Below, one piece after another: positions 11,881-24,490 of a stretch of 64,000 nt of DNA. The first letter of the stretch is position 1; each line of letters begins with the position of its first letter. The stretch is from Ashinkailepas kermadecensis. Lineage: Eukaryota > Arthropoda > Thecostraca > Neolepadidae. Both the position numbers and the translations under genes were made by a program. The notes under the pieces are model-generated. The model saw only the letters and a program-made list of their open reading frames with translations. It had not been told where the DNA came from and did no database searches. The stretch is from positions 1 through 64,000 of the forward strand of contig JAOTOM010004109.1 of NCBI GenBank assembly GCA_034440615.1, read 5' to 3'.

Positions 11881-12253
11881 GTGACTGCTGAGGCGGCCCG
11901 ATCGACACAGGAGCTGATTACGAGCGTCCCCATGTGCAGCAACATCGATGGCGACGCCACGGGCACATGTGGCAGGCATTGAGAACCGAAGGCGGTCGCA
12001 CTGTGCGTGCAGCCAGCCGGCGCAGACAGGCCACCCGCGCCACTGTACCCGATGTTCATGCTCAGTAGGTGCGCCATGGCCTCACACCAGCGGACCTGCT
12101 CGGCGATCCTGCCGCGCATAGGCGGCGCGTCCAGGATGCGCGGCAACGTCGGCCTGTGCGATGACTCCCCGGTGCGCTGGCACCCCAGTGAGAACACGGT
12201 ACCTATAGCGTTGTCTCTGAACGGTAGAACTTCTAGACGAACCCTCTCTTCTC

Positions 12254-12676
12254 TCATGTTTGCGGGTTCTGGAGCCGATTATGCCTCGTCTTCCTGGCTA
12301 GATACTTGTCCACTGTTGGGCGTGGATAGAATGACGCAGTTCCCGCTCTGTTGATGCCGATGGTCAATCTGTCGCTCACCGTGTCATTTGCCATACTCAG
12401 GCGGTGTGCTGACTTGATGCTGTTGTAGAGTGACACTGCTCGCTCTGTGGCCATACTGTGCGGTGTGACGCATATAAAGGCTGACAGTAGCCGCTTCAGC
12501 ACGCCTGTAGCCGTGCTTTTCATGTTCTCACTTAGAGAGCTCGATGGCAGGCCACTGGTTGCAGACTTCACTAGCGAACTGCGCCACGCTCTCCTCGTCA
12601 AGCAGGCAGTTTGTGAGGTATGACCAAGATGCCCCCTGGATCCACCAATGCAACCGGCGCCCAGCAATTGCTCCAA
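12254..12676 (-). pseudogene. hAT-type transposase/ZNF-like C-terminal (dimerisation) fragment
   Basis: A 140-residue minus-strand frame ends with the pattern of hAT C-terminal dimerisation regions found in transposase-derived zinc-finger proteins: a hydrophobic lead (RLLSAFICVTPHS), then MATERAVSLYN, then a GTASFYPRP motif and KYLARKTRHN. The catalytic core and DNA-binding domains are not visible upstream, so it is a truncated relic or a last exon. Identification is from memory of the motif pattern. Confidence 0.6.
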
Positions 12677-13239
12677 GCATGGGCGTTGTTTTGTATTTTT
12701 TGAGTGGCAAGTCCTCCCTCACTGTTTGTTTTCCCCCAAATAATTCCAAGTTTGAACATGGGACCAGATCGGGTATTCACATCAAATCCATTTGGGCCTG
12801 CCCATTGTTTCGATGTATTGTGCCCGCCTTCCCCAATAATTTGCAGTAATCAACGCCCCTGGCTCCAGACCACTTCCAGTTTTGTGCACCTGGTGTCGCA
12901 TTGGGGAGGAAAAACCGATCAACAATCCACCATGTTACCTATCTTGCCTTTTTACACATGCATCTAGCTTCATCTGTCTCTTCATCTTAGCAATATCGAA
13001 GAAAAGACAGCAAATGAATAGCTAGCTCTCGTCACTCGTGTCATGCTGCCATGCTCCCGTCGCCCTGCTCCTCCGTATTGTGCTTACACGTCTAGAAGGT
13101 CGTGTTTTGTGATGCCACCATTAATAGACCGAATTGCTGGCTTTCTAGCATGCATTTTTCACCGAAATATTTGACATTTGAGCCTTCCTAGTCATTTTGA
13201 CCTCAATATAAGTGCTGCCGACTTGCCACCAGTTATTAT
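12677..13239. other. No recognised feature
   Basis: The sequence beside the hAT relic shows no further transposase motifs in any frame. Confidence 0.4.
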
Positions 13240-13422
13240 TCTTGAAAACAATGCACCGTTCCAAGGAAAAAATCACTTCCGCTACCAGAACCATAATGAG
13301 GACGACATTGGTTGTTTCCTCCATTGAAGCTCCTTTGACTAGGTTGGATTTTTCGCTCCACTAGGTGGGATTTCACGGCACTAGGTGAGACGAATCCCAC
13401 CGAGTTAGTATGTTAGAGGAGG
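13240..13422. repeat. Repeat family R2, copy 1 (inverted relative to 55938-56120)
   Basis: This matches the reverse complement of about 55938-56120, including ccaaggaaaaaatcacttcc and three ccacctagtg/cactaggtgg words. The end of the repeat (ttagaggaggccctg) touches the next minisatellite. Confidence 0.8.
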
Positions 13423-13424
13423 CC

Positions 13425-14098
13425 CTGTCAGAGGCTGCAGAGCCTACCCACATGTCATTAAAGGCTGCAGAGCCTACCCACATGTCATTAAAGACTGCAG
13501 AGCCGACCCGCACGCTACCACAGGATGCAGAGCCGACCCACACGATACCAGAGGTTAGGAAAGGAGAACTGACACCAACACGTCACCTGAGGCTGCATAA
13601 CTGACCCATACGTCACCAGACTGCAGAACTGACCCTCACGTCACCGGACTGCAGAACTGACCAACACATCACAGGAGGCTGCAGGCTGTAGAACTGACCC
13701 ACAAGTCACCGGAGGATGCAGACCTGACCCACACATCACAGGAGGCTGCTGGCTGTAGAAATGACCCACAAGTCACCGGAGGATGCAGAACTGAACCACA
13801 CGTCACCAGACTGCAGAACTGACCCTCACGTCACCAGACTGCAGAACTGATCAACACATCACCGGAGGATGCAGAACTGACCCACACGTCACCAGACTGC
13901 AGAACTGACCCTCACGTCACCAGACTGCAGAACTGATCAACACATCACCGGAGGATGCAGAACTGACCCACACGTCACCAGACTGCAGGGACTGATCCGC
14001 ACGTCACCAGACTGCAGAACTGACCCTCATGTCACCAGACTGCAGAACTGATCAACACATCACCGGAGGATGCAGAACTGGTCCACATATTACCAGAG
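13425..14098. repeat. Minisatellite of mixed period
   Basis: Many copies of cagaactgacccacacgtca and caccggaggatgcagaactg in mixed order, with periods from about 28 to 40 bases. It shares words (ctgcagagccgacccacacg) with the 9312-10305 array, so the two may have a common origin. Confidence 0.85.
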
Positions 14099-15145
14099 GT
14101 ACATTTTAACTCGACTCTGTTTTATGCAGCTAAGTAAAAGCGTGTGGAATGTTTGATAGCGAGCACGTTTGACATGCTACTGGAAGTGACAGGCCGCGTT
14201 TTCCATTGCATTCCATTAGGTACATCTAACAATGGTTTCTGGCTGGCGTCTAACCTACCGACTGTACGCGGTCGATGAGGGAGAGAAGAGCTGCGCACCT
14301 GTACCACACACTGCGGCGACTTCTGGAGCGCCAGCCAATTTATAGCAGGTGCAGGTGCTGTGAGCTCAGCACCACCACCCAGCCGGCAGTTGTTTGAACA
14401 CGTTTGGCGGCCAGACTGCCGGGGACGAGGCTGGCCTCCACGGAGTTTCCAGAAACGAGTACACACGCGAAGAAGCAACACCGTCCGAGGAGTGGCGATG
14501 TCATCAGAGCAGCGGCATCCGGGGTACGTGGACGGTGACGTCCATGTCCATCGACTCAGTGACTTTGTGTAATACCACCTGGTTGCGCCAGGGCGATGGC
14601 AGTGATGCTAGCAGATGGAGGAGGGGTTCAAGGGTCATTTGGAAGTGTGTCATGCTGTGCAGTGCCATGAACTCCACCATGCCCAGGGCTGATGTCGAAT
14701 TTATCTGAAGCTGGTCTGGCTGGGAGTGGGGGTGAGTTCATTGTGTGGGAAATCGCGAGCCTGCTGTTGCTGCACACTCGGAGATGTGGTTATCCAGTGA
14801 TGATGTGGAATGTACCCAGGTGACGCTGCCGTCAGATGGCGGTGTTGGACACTACTGGATATAGCACTCCGGCAATGGCTGTGCCAAGTGGTAAGCAAGG
14901 TACATTGACACAATTATTAGAAGGATTCACCAATACTAAAGCTGATGGATTTAAAGCACACTGCGGACGACGGCAAGGCCATAACGTCTAATCATAGGGT
15001 CTGAAAACATTGTATGTGCTCAACCAAACACGGGGGGTGTCTAGTTTGTGCGAAGAAGCAGGTGACCGGTTATAACTGAGCTGGTGCGGTTATATGCGAT
15101 GTCATCTTCTCGTATGTCATATAGGCGGCAGAGGTGCTGGCCCAA
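14099..15145. other. No confirmed gene; one open stretch with splice-like ends on the minus strand
   Basis: The minus strand from 14704 to 14579 is open for 42 codons, with CTTCAG before it and AACCAG/GTGGTA after it. Its length equals exon 5 of the OST-alpha gene, but the residues hardly match (see rejected list). Nothing else was recognised. Confidence 0.35.
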
Positions 15146-15149
15146 CCAA

Positions 15150-15472
15150 GCCCAGCAGCTGGCGTATGTGTGGCACTGGCACCGCTGGTAGAGTTTTGTC
15201 CTCAGACGTGGGATGGGCGGATCCAAGCCAACAGCTGGCGTGTGTGTGGCACTGGCACCGCTGGTGGAGTTCTGTCCTCAGACGTGGGATGGGCGGATCC
15301 AAGCCAACAACTGGCGTGTGTGTGGCACTGGCACCGCTGGTGGAGTTCTGTCCTCAAACGTGGGATGGGCGGATCCAAGCCAACAACTGGCGTGTGTGTG
15401 GCACTGGCACCGCTGGTGGAGTTCTGTCCTCAGACGTGGGATGGGCGGATCCAAGCCAACAGCTGGCGTGCA
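15150..15472. repeat. 76-bp minisatellite, about 4 copies
   Basis: The unit contains gtgtgtggcactggcaccgc, tggtggagttctgtcctcag and acgtgggatgggcggatcca. Copies differ by only a few bases. Confidence 0.95.
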
Positions 15473-17095
15473 TTAGGCTGCTTACAACGCAAATCTCGGT
15501 TCGGTACGATAAAGAACCGAGATGATGCGATGCTAGTATCATTTAGAAAGGGGTACTCAGTGCATCGAAATATGCGTCTAAGTTGATATAAATACAATAT
15601 TGCAGATTGAAATATCTAAAAAAAAAACTAAAAATTTGAAAATATTGTCCCATTAAGCTGCTCAAAACAATCATTGTATCCGAAATTACCTACACTTATT
15701 ACAGCATCCGCAGATGATGCCAGCTTTCTGGTAGCTTTCCTTCCAGAATCTCAGTCCTGGTCGCCGACCGGGACCAAAATGAAGCAATTGGTACTTTGAT
15801 AGTAATGGGCAAAATTGTCAACCAATCACAGACAGCCGGTAACTGTAGTGGCAATTTCTATTGGTGGAAGCTCGTCATTCCACTCGGCCGTGTTTTGATG
15901 CGAAGACGCGCACTGACGGCGTCTAAGCGCGGTAATGCTCTTTACCCTAACTTATCAGCTTGAAATGATTGTATTTGGATGCAAATGGCTGGAAGCTATC
16001 TTCACATGAGGCGCATGCTAAATTTTGGCTCCCTGTCAACATTCCCAGACTGCAAGAGTGATTCACCAACAATCTACAGGTGTAGCTGGGCATGGCTGAG
16101 GTACGGAAGTATTTCTACAGCAGTAGATAAGGCCATTTCCGGGTTGAAATTGTCAATTAGTGATTTGTGGAATTTGTGGAAATTATATGTACAAGGGGAC
16201 ACCCTTCCAGCATGTTTTTAGCTTGCATGCCAAAGTGTAAAGCTATTCTTCAAAAGCTGGAAGTGGAAAACTAAGGAAATACAAAAATTAAGAAAAATGA
16301 TGGGAAAATAGCGGAATGTAGGACTTCCAACAATATTGGGAGAACGGAGTGGGAAATTATTACAAGCTTTGTGCCATTTGTCATTGGAATCTTTGAATTA
16401 TTGGACAAATATTGATGACCTACCTCCAGGTTCCATTGGTGTCTGGATAAGTTCGTATTTACCATAATATCACATCAGTTAGGCTGGTTAATGAATACAT
16501 TTTCCATGGGTACCAGATGCATAGCTTATATCTCAAGTATGAGTGGAGCTTCTCTAAGATGATTCAGTGCTCAGGCAGCTTCAAACTCACTTTGATCTAG
16601 TGTGCGCCCAAAGACCTAATGATTAAGGGTGGAAATAATTCTGAAACTGAAGCCCACCCCCAGTCTTATAGGAAGGCCCACGCCTGACCTCACACTGAAA
16701 AAAGAACAGCAGGAATAAACATACTATCTCAAAAAGCACACCCTCTATGGGGGGATTTGAGAATAAACATGAAACAAGAAATGGGAATACACGTAGTAAT
16801 CGGAGTATTCTTGGAGTGACAGTATTCCTCAAAAGGGCGTAAAAATAGTACGCAAGGAATAACACTACTCCTGGGATTGCAGTGGGAAATATTTGTATGC
16901 TTCATGGCATGGAAATACTCCCAAGAGGGAATAATTTTACTTCCGTCAAACAATCATGAGAGTAAATTAATCCAGAAGTGCTTTAAGCCATAAGCATTGT
17001 CAGAATCAGTGCAATTACATATTCTAGCTGAAAATATACATCTGTGAGGGAATATATTAATAACTTATGAAAAAAACGAGTTGAAGAATAATTTC
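15473..17095. other. No recognised feature
   Basis: There is a plus-strand open frame of 80 codons at 15979-16221 without a known motif. Words such as ggaatactccc and its complement recur around 16790-16940, suggesting a worn repeat. Confidence 0.35.
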
Positions 17096-17097
17096 AC

Positions 17098-17510
17098 TAC
17101 GTCGGTGGCATTTGGCAAGTTGAGTTTTGTGACGGGTATGCTGCGGCGAATCGTACGTCGGTGGCATTTGGCAAGTTGAGTTTTGTGACGGGTATGCTGC
17201 GGCGAATCGTACGTCGGTGGCATTTGGCAAGTTGAGTTTTGTGACGGGTATGCTGCGGCGAATCGTACGTCGGTGGCATTTGGCAAGTTGAGTTTTGTGA
17301 CGGATATGTGATGAGTTTTGTGACGGGTATGCTGCGGCGAATCGTACGTCGGTGGCATTTGGCAAGTTGAGTTTTGTGACGGGTATGCTGCGGCGAATCG
17401 TACGTCGGTGGCATTTGGCAAGTTGAGTTTTGTGACGGATATGTGATGAGTTTTGTGACGGGTATGAGTTGAGTTTTGTGACGGATATGCTGCGGCGAAT
17501 CGTACGTCGC
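17098..17510. repeat. 56-bp minisatellite, about 7 copies with internal deletions
   Basis: The unit starts acgtcggtggcatttggcaa and ends gctgcggcgaatcgt. Some copies lost part of the unit (17300-17318, 17440-17485). The three overlapping minus-strand frames (up to 172 codons) are open because of the repeat and are not taken as genes. Confidence 0.95.
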
Positions 17511-17694
17511 GTCACCAAACGCTTACGCAGCAGCATAAAGCAATAAAAGGGTACGCTTTGATCTGTATTAGCCATCTCCGATGTGTCATCTTATGCACAG
17601 TGCACAAATTCACATTTACAACCTAATCACAAACCCGTCCCTCCGGTGCGAATGTTGCTAAAGCGTGACACAAATAAACTAATCACGGCATTGA

Positions 17695-17696
<2 letters not shown>

Positions 17697-17736
<40 letters not shown>
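17697..17736. repeat. (TA)n microsatellite
   Basis: About 20 TA units in a row. Confidence 0.99.
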
Positions 17737-17739
<3 letters not shown>

Positions 17740-19435
17740 ATTCTGGAAAATAGCTGGGATACGCTTCCGGCATATTCGCAAGGCATGGCCGGAAACATGG
17801 CCGACATGGCTGGCAGCTGTCTTCGATTCCTGCTACGGGCGGTGAGGTTTCTTCGCAGGGCGAAAGATTCTGAAAACAGACGCCCAGCTTCCCCTGTCTG
17901 GTTGTCCGCTTGAGAGCGGCGCTAACCTGGGCTGCACGGATGTTGAAATCGACTTTCCAGCCTAGAAGCTCGGGCGCACGACATCACCCTCCCGACGTGT
18001 TGAGTGTTTTGCATACTTTTTGTCCCTCTCATCCAGCATCACGTCAGATGGTAATTGCTTCCTCGAGGTTTCGAATGAGTTCTTGAGCTGCAATTGCGAT
18101 TCATTTTCCGAAGGCATACCTAAAAATGGAACTAAATTGCATATAATGCTTTACCTACATGCTAAGATGATTGCATGTAGTGAACTTGAGATTAGTCTGA
18201 GCATTGGAGGGAAGGCAAGCATTATTTAATGCTTGCCTATTCCGAAAATTTACAAAAAAGCGCAATATTTCACAAACAAATTGCGGAAGTCAGGAACCCG
18301 GTATGCCTTTGGGAAAGGGATGTCACTTTGCATACGCTGAGGGTGCACCCCCTCCCCCCCCAACGAGCCTGAAGCTTATCTAATGGGCCTATGGAGCCGC
18401 CCTTTCAGAATGCTTGAGTGCAACCCCCCTCCCCCACCGATCAACGAGTTTTTCAGCCGATGGTACCCCTCACCAAAAACAAATACTAAGAAAAGTTTAT
18501 TTGGCCCCCAATTAATTTCGCAAAATGATGCTCATGCTTTAACAGTTATACACCAGTTCATACGGACATTCCACAACGATGACACATAGACATACGATCA
18601 AATTGCAGGCGAATGGAAAACAAAACTTATAATTAACAGAATTTCTTGCAAAGTAGCTGTTGTATGTTGTCAAGAACATGAACGAGTTAGGCACTCCAGG
18701 TCTGTTCGTGAAGAAGGTGCTGAAGAAGGTGCTGTTTAGGAACGCAAGGCAGCGATGATGAATGCATCATCGCATAAAAAACTGCTTAAAAACATCTGCT
18801 TAAAATAATACCGTATGTTGTTCCTGAGCAATGTATGCCGTGTTTCCCGTGCAGCAATGTGGGTTAAATACTAAATTCCTCCAGACTTCAAGTTCTTCAA
18901 ATCCACAGCATGCCAGAAAGCATTACTTGTCAGATCCCGATGGAATTATGAAATATATCAAATTCATACATGTAATTACTTAAATAGTGGCCTCTTCTAT
19001 GGTACTGTCCTTTCCAGCAAGCACCCATCGGTGCATACAATATTCGAATATTTTATGATTATCGCCTGTACCATGCAGTTGTATCACTCCGCTTCAGGAA
19101 AGCTGTCATGGAAGTAAAATCGTAGTTTTGGAGGCAGATTAATGCCTAATCGAATCTTGAACAGCAAAAAGCGTGCAATTTATCAGAAAGGTAAACTCAA
19201 TTATGTTAATCATTACCCATAATCGTTTTATACTCAACCATGTCATTCATTACACATATCAATTGGGAAAGGAAATGCCATGTGAGGTCAATGGTGAACT
19301 CACAAATCAAATGTATTATTCACGAGTTGGCAGATTCCGTCATTTTCATTGCACAGGCCTGCCTACTATGACATGGAAGGCTGACGCACTAATCAATACG
19401 AGCCCGAAAATGTATTAGAAAAACAGCTTACTATG
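17737..19435. other. No recognised feature
   Basis: Two C-rich runs (18346-18362, 18425-18437) stand out. They resemble ends of the MITE-like repeats elsewhere in the window. No coding motif was found. Confidence 0.35.
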
Positions 19436-19437
19436 AT

Positions 19438-19715
19438 TGGGACGTGACGAACGAATACAGGGTATCCACGATAGTTCATGACGAACGAATACAAGGTATC
19501 CACGATAGTTCGTGACAAACGAATACAGGGTATGCACGATAGTTCGTGACGAACGAATGCAGGGTATCCACGATAGTTGGCATGTCTCAAGCGGTATCCA
19601 TGATAGTTCGCAGGTCTCAAGCGGTATCCACGATAGTTCGCATGTCTCAAACGGTATCCACGATAGTTCGCATGTCTCAAGCGGTATCCACGATGGTTCG
19701 CATGTCTCAAGCGGT
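19438..19715. repeat. Minisatellite of about 30-44 bp period
   Basis: Two related unit types: gacgaacgaatacagggtat + ccacgatagttcgt (left part) and catgtctcaagcggtatcca + cgatagttcg (right part). Confidence 0.92.
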
Positions 19716-19869
19716 TGGTTCATAATCCAGATTCATCACATATTGCCGCAGAGGACCTGAGAGGACACCGGGATCGAAGATGAGCTGGGACTTGCAAAGA
19801 AGATCGTGTGGTCTCCAGCAACAATCGTTGTTATTATATTTTTGATGGAGGTATTTGGGTACTTTTACG

Positions 19870-20020
19870 AGACATCCGAATGCTGGGTCCATTTCGCGTC
19901 GCTACCATCTCACGCCGGTTGGTCGCGGGTGGACTCGGTAATCCTTCCGGTTGTGGGATTGGAACCCCCGATCTTACGATCAAGAGTTCAACTCCCTACC
20001 GATTGAGCTACCGCGGTCTC
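19870..20020 (-). mobile_element. tRNA-derived SINE (family S1, different tRNA-like head)
   Basis: On the minus strand from 20020 there is a tRNA-like head: GACCGCGGTAGCTCAATCGG (A-box-like) and GGGGGTTCCAATCCC (B-box-like). The tail CGCGACCAACCGGCGTGAGA is nearly the same as in the SINEs at 31683 and 51270, although their tRNA heads differ. Confidence 0.75.
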
Positions 20021-21094
20021 AAATGGGTTTTCGAGAAAATAAACCGTGTCAGCAATGAATGAACTGAGACTATCTAAAAGCGTGCCAAAATGGTGGGCTC
20101 CACAGCCAAGCTGGAGTCATTGAACACGATTACAAATGTGCACTGCTTTTGCTTTGATCACTTAAGTTTCATAATAAAGGAATCATTATTATGTTAGATT
20201 TGCATACAATTTCAAGATACTATTTTGTTTTTGATGCTGTGAGGAAATCACAAAGTTGTTGTTCCGAGACGATCAGACATAAATACATCACTATGCTTTG
20301 GTATAAAAAGCTGACTGTGAACCGAATTCAACAGGTATATAACTTGACTACCACAGGTCCATAGCTAATTTTTTGAATGAGGACAAAAATAGGCACAGTA
20401 TACATTTTCCTTTCCATCCCTGGATGTGGGTGAACCACTTTGTATAATAATGAGCATGTGCATGATACTTGCAACCACAGTAATGCCCGAAATTATAAAT
20501 GAAGACTGCCTAATTATACATCCAGAAGTACCATGTCCACACTCCTCGTAGAAGCCAGTCAGTTCAGTATTTGGCAAGTGGGATGCCCTGGATGGGTGTC
20601 TTTTCTGAGTCAGGGTAGTACCACTTCCATGGTAGGATTGGGGCACATCCTTTGTGCCCCTTCTGGATATGTGGGTGGATTCACCTCACAACATTTTATC
20701 TGGATTGATTAAGCAAACTCACGAGAGAAAAAAACTGACTCATGAGTCAGTTCTTGATCTAAGTGGTCAAGTTTGAGTCAAGTAGTAGAGAGAGCAAAAA
20801 TGTGTCAGGGATGTTTATTGTTGTATTTCAATTATTTTGATGCTCTTTTCTTGGAGAAATGATTTTTTTTTCCAAGACAACAAAATTTGCCTGAATTGCT
20901 TACATCCCGAAGTTTTCACTTCCAAAAGAAAATGATATGAAGTTCACTTAAATAGCATCAGAAAACACAAAAAGCTTTTCTGATAAAAAATTTGTCGAAT
21001 GTTTTATTATGCATATGCACCATTTTGCTCCCTATGTACTATACACAATTGAGTACATTTTTTTAATTAACTTTTTTTTAAAACTTTACTCGAA
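20021..21094. other. No recognised feature
   Basis: AT-rich sequence with one minus-strand frame (20646-20365) containing a hydrophobic stretch (FIISGITVVASIMHMLIII). It lacks splice sites in the right places and has no family pattern. Confidence 0.35.
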
Positions 21095-21409
21095 GTTCTT
21101 GCTGGCGTGGCTTTATGCACCAGGGTCCTATTGCTGAGCAGAGCTTGTTGCGTGATCCCTGGCCCCACCACCCGATCCATGAATTCCAGTTCTCCGGCAT
21201 AATTTTGACCGAAAGCTTAACGTGCCGTCAATGCACCACCGACACGGCCGCCCGGTAGCTGGTCCCCGACCTTATCGGGCCAGCTGCCAACTGACACTCC
21301 CAGCCGGGGGCTAAATGCGAGAGGGCGATGCGACTCGAACCCTGTGTTGCCAGGACAGGGGAGACCAATGCAGGTCAGCGCTCTAGCCAGCTGAGCTACC
21401 GGGGCGGCC
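21095..21409 (-). mobile_element. tRNA-derived SINE (family S2), nearly complete
   Basis: On the minus strand the head reads GCCGCCCCGGTAGCTCAGCT with the B-box GGGTTCGAGTC. The long body is shared with 38493 and 49394: GCCCCCGGCTGGGAGTGTCA, the GACGGCACGTTAA word and the CATAAAGCCACGCCAGCAAG tail. Confidence 0.92.
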
Positions 21410-21799
21410 ATTTGCAGCTTAAGTTACCTTTTGAATTCTTGGAATCTCTTTTGTCAATGCAGTGTTTATGAATGTCGTTAACATGATGCAACCACTCGTT
21501 TCCCCTACAAATGCATACTTTTCAGTTAGGAGGAAAAATAACATCGGCACTGACATGGAATCCACTCTCAACACCGTGACGAGTTCTTGGCCCCTGGTAA
21601 ATACACCTGGTTAAGTTTTTTTTGGTGATACGCACATGACCGATGTACTACGCAAGCAGACGTACACGTGTATGTTTCGTACTGTGGTATGTGATGTGGG
21701 GAACTCTGCGATACGTCCGGTGGATGCGAGTGGCTGTGAGCTTTACTTGCTTTGGCTTTTACAAGATATTGGTGACCTATGCATTAGCACTCACACTGG
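21410..21799. other. No recognised feature
   Basis: Ordinary sequence between a SINE and the R1 array. No coding motif was seen. Confidence 0.4.
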
Positions 21800-23745
21800 A
21801 ACTTGGTGGGGGGGGGGGGGGGGCAAATCCGCCTACTCATCCGGTTTTCGTAAATATCTCCCGAGTTTACTGATCGATATACGTCATTTTGTGTGTACCT
21901 TCCTCAGATGTCCGGCGCGTCGTTTAAAGTAAGAAAAACGAAAATTGGCCAAAAATTATCAAGTTAGAGGCCATCAAAGCCAAAACATTTCGCAACGCCA
22001 GACTAGAAAAATGGGCGCTGGTGCGCTTCCCGTATACCAGCAAAAGGCAAGTATCCTTGGCAATGCTTAAACAACAAAAAAATGCTAGAGACTTGTTTGA
22101 AATATATTGTTATCCTATGTAGTTTAACACGCGCACTGGATGGGGGGGGGGGGGGCGAAATCCGCCCACCACTCCGGTTTTTCGTACATAACTACAGATT
22201 TTACCGGTCGATATACGCCATTTTTTCGTACCTGCTTAGAAATGACCGGCGCGTCGTTTAAAGTAAGAAAAATGGAAAACGGCCGATTTTTTTTCTTTCG
22301 AGTTAGGGGCCGTTCAAATAAAAAAACATTCGTAGCGCCAGACCACAAAAATCGGCGCCGATGTGCTTCCTGTATATCCGCAAAAGGGAAGTGTTCTTGG
22401 CAACACTAGCGACTTGTTTGATGTATATTGATATGCTATATAGCTTCAAGGTCATGTTAGGGCACCGAGGTCAAGTCAGGTTAAGTTTATGACAGGTTAA
22501 TGGAACCAAACTTGGTAAACTGGAATGTTGTCATAAATGCACTACTGTTTGTCATTTGTGCTGTTTATCATTGCATTTCCATACTTTATTCATGTACTTC
22601 ACCCCTTTCTTCGCGGAGCCAGTTGCGCCGAGCTGCCCGACGGATCAGTCGGGCGGGCGGCCCGGCTCGGGTAACTGGAACAGGTAACTGACCCGATAAA
22701 GTGCTGCTATATAGGTGACCTGAGGTCAAATGTCTGGTCTAGCATCTGTATTGCATCATTAGTAATGTCCAAAACATCATTGATGCCCATTTTGGAGCAT
22801 TTAAACACAATCACAGCGATCCATAACAATGACAAGCCAAGCCACGCAAAAAAAGAAAATTTTGACAAATGTGACCTCATTTGACCTTGAAGATATTGAC
22901 CTAAGGTCATGAAATTTGCACAAAATAGAGTTTTCTACCGTACCCATTCACCCTACGAAATTCGTTCCTCCAGCTTTAATTGGAGCCGAGATCTTAGGGG
23001 GGGGAGGAGCGGAATCCGCCCCCCTCTCCAGTGCGCGTAATTTTCAGAGGCCCTCCAGGGCGCGTGTTAAAGGTCATGTTAGGTCACCGAGGTCACGTCA
23101 GGCCAAGTTTATGACAGATGAATGGACCAAACTTGATCATCCGGAAAGTTGTCATGAACACAAATGCCTGTCATGCGATTCATGCCATTTTGCACGTTAC
23201 TCCCTACACGTCCTGAACACAACTGTTTTTGTCATTGTGAACATAAACGTTTCCATATTTCATTCGTGTACTTCAGCCCTTTCTTCGTGAAGCCGATTGC
23301 GCCGGGCCGCCCTCCCGACCAGTCGGGCGGGTGGCCCGGTTACGGTAACTGGAACCGGTAACTGACCTTATGAAGTGCTGATATATAAGTGGCCTGAGGT
23401 CAAATGTCACGTCTATCATCTTTATTGCACCATTAGCCACGTTAAAAACATCACTGAGGCCCACTTTGGAGCATTTAAACACAATCGCAGCGATTTATAA
23501 CAATGTCAAGCCAAACCACGCAAAACGAGCAAAATGAAACATCTTTGACCTCATTTGAATTTGACGATATTTACCTAAGGCCATGAAATTTGCACACTGT
23601 AGATTTCACCACCGTACACATCGACCCTGAACATTTTGTTACTCTAGCTTTCATAGGAGCCGATATCTTAGGGAGGCGGAATCCGACCCTTTCCATTGCC
23701 CGTAGTTTTCAGAGGGCCTCCAGAGCGCGTGTTAATGTGAAAAAG
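21800..23745 (-). repeat. Repeat family R1, tandem inverted array (2-3 copies)
   Basis: Read on the minus strand: module A (23560-23270), module B-like (about 23200-22980), module A (22910-22600), module B (22560-22130) and a second B (22110-21800). Copies are bounded by ttaacacgcgc plus C/G runs. All A modules keep the VFKCSK-containing frame. G-runs of up to 15 bases at 21806-21821 and 22141-22155 mark the unit ends. Confidence 0.75.
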
Positions 23746-24215
23746 AAGTGCACTGATTTGTTCGACGAATTATTGTGCCTTTATTTGGACGCTGTTTTAA
23801 CTGTACCCGATATGCGAATGCCATTCCTGAACTGAAGATGGTTTGTTGCCGAAAGCTTCTCATTTTACTTTAGGTCATTTCGATCATAAATTTGAATAAT
23901 ACGTTCACATGTTGTCAACCAATTTTGTAAACATTGCATGGTTGTGAAATATAGCAATGTGCCGCCCAACGAATCAAGAAGCAAGACACGTCACCACTTC
24001 ACCAAAGCAAAACAATTTCTGCTGGCAGTCTGCTACTTTCCTGGCCTCACACCTAAGCTATAGCCATTAAATGTAAGCTGACAATCACACAGAGAAGCGC
24101 TTTTAAAAACATTGATGACTTAGTTTTTAAATCACACCGAAGTATTAAAAGGTTTTCCATAGTCACTTGCAAATCCTTTTGCTAGAACAATCTGCTTCCA
24201 GAACGTTCAATCTCA
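23746..24215. other. No recognised feature
   Basis: No repeat or coding motif was recognised. Confidence 0.4.
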
Positions 24216-24218
24216 TCC

Positions 24219-24490
24219 CGGGTCCTTCCTCCTGCACATTCCGGCCCTCCATGTACTTCTGGAGGAGTCCCCTGGCGCGAGGGCGACAGTCTAACCTCAC
24301 GGTGCTTGAGGAACTACCGCCCGAGTAAAGCTCGCTTAACACTGGCTACCGGGTCCTTTCTCCTGCATATGTCGGCCATCCATGCCCTCTTGGTGGAGTC
24401 CGCTGGCGCGAGAGCACAGTTTAACTTCACGATACTGGAGGGACTACCGCCAGAGTAAAGCTCGCTTCGTATTGGCTCCCGAGCTTCCCC
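24219..24490. repeat. Two-copy tandem repeat of about 131 bp
   Basis: Each copy begins cgggtcctt(c/t)ctcctgca and ends gagtaaagctcgctt...ggct. Copies differ by roughly one base in eight. Confidence 0.85.

Noticed and set aside
14579..14704. Minus-strand 126-base open stretch with splice-like ends, same length and phase as OST-alpha exon E
   Set aside because: Only about 3 of 42 residues match and the segment is not hydrophobic enough for the fifth membrane span. Equal length is probably chance.
17057..17575. 172-, 118- and 105-codon minus-strand frames (RRTIRRSIPVTKLN)
   Set aside because: Open only because of the 56-bp minisatellite.
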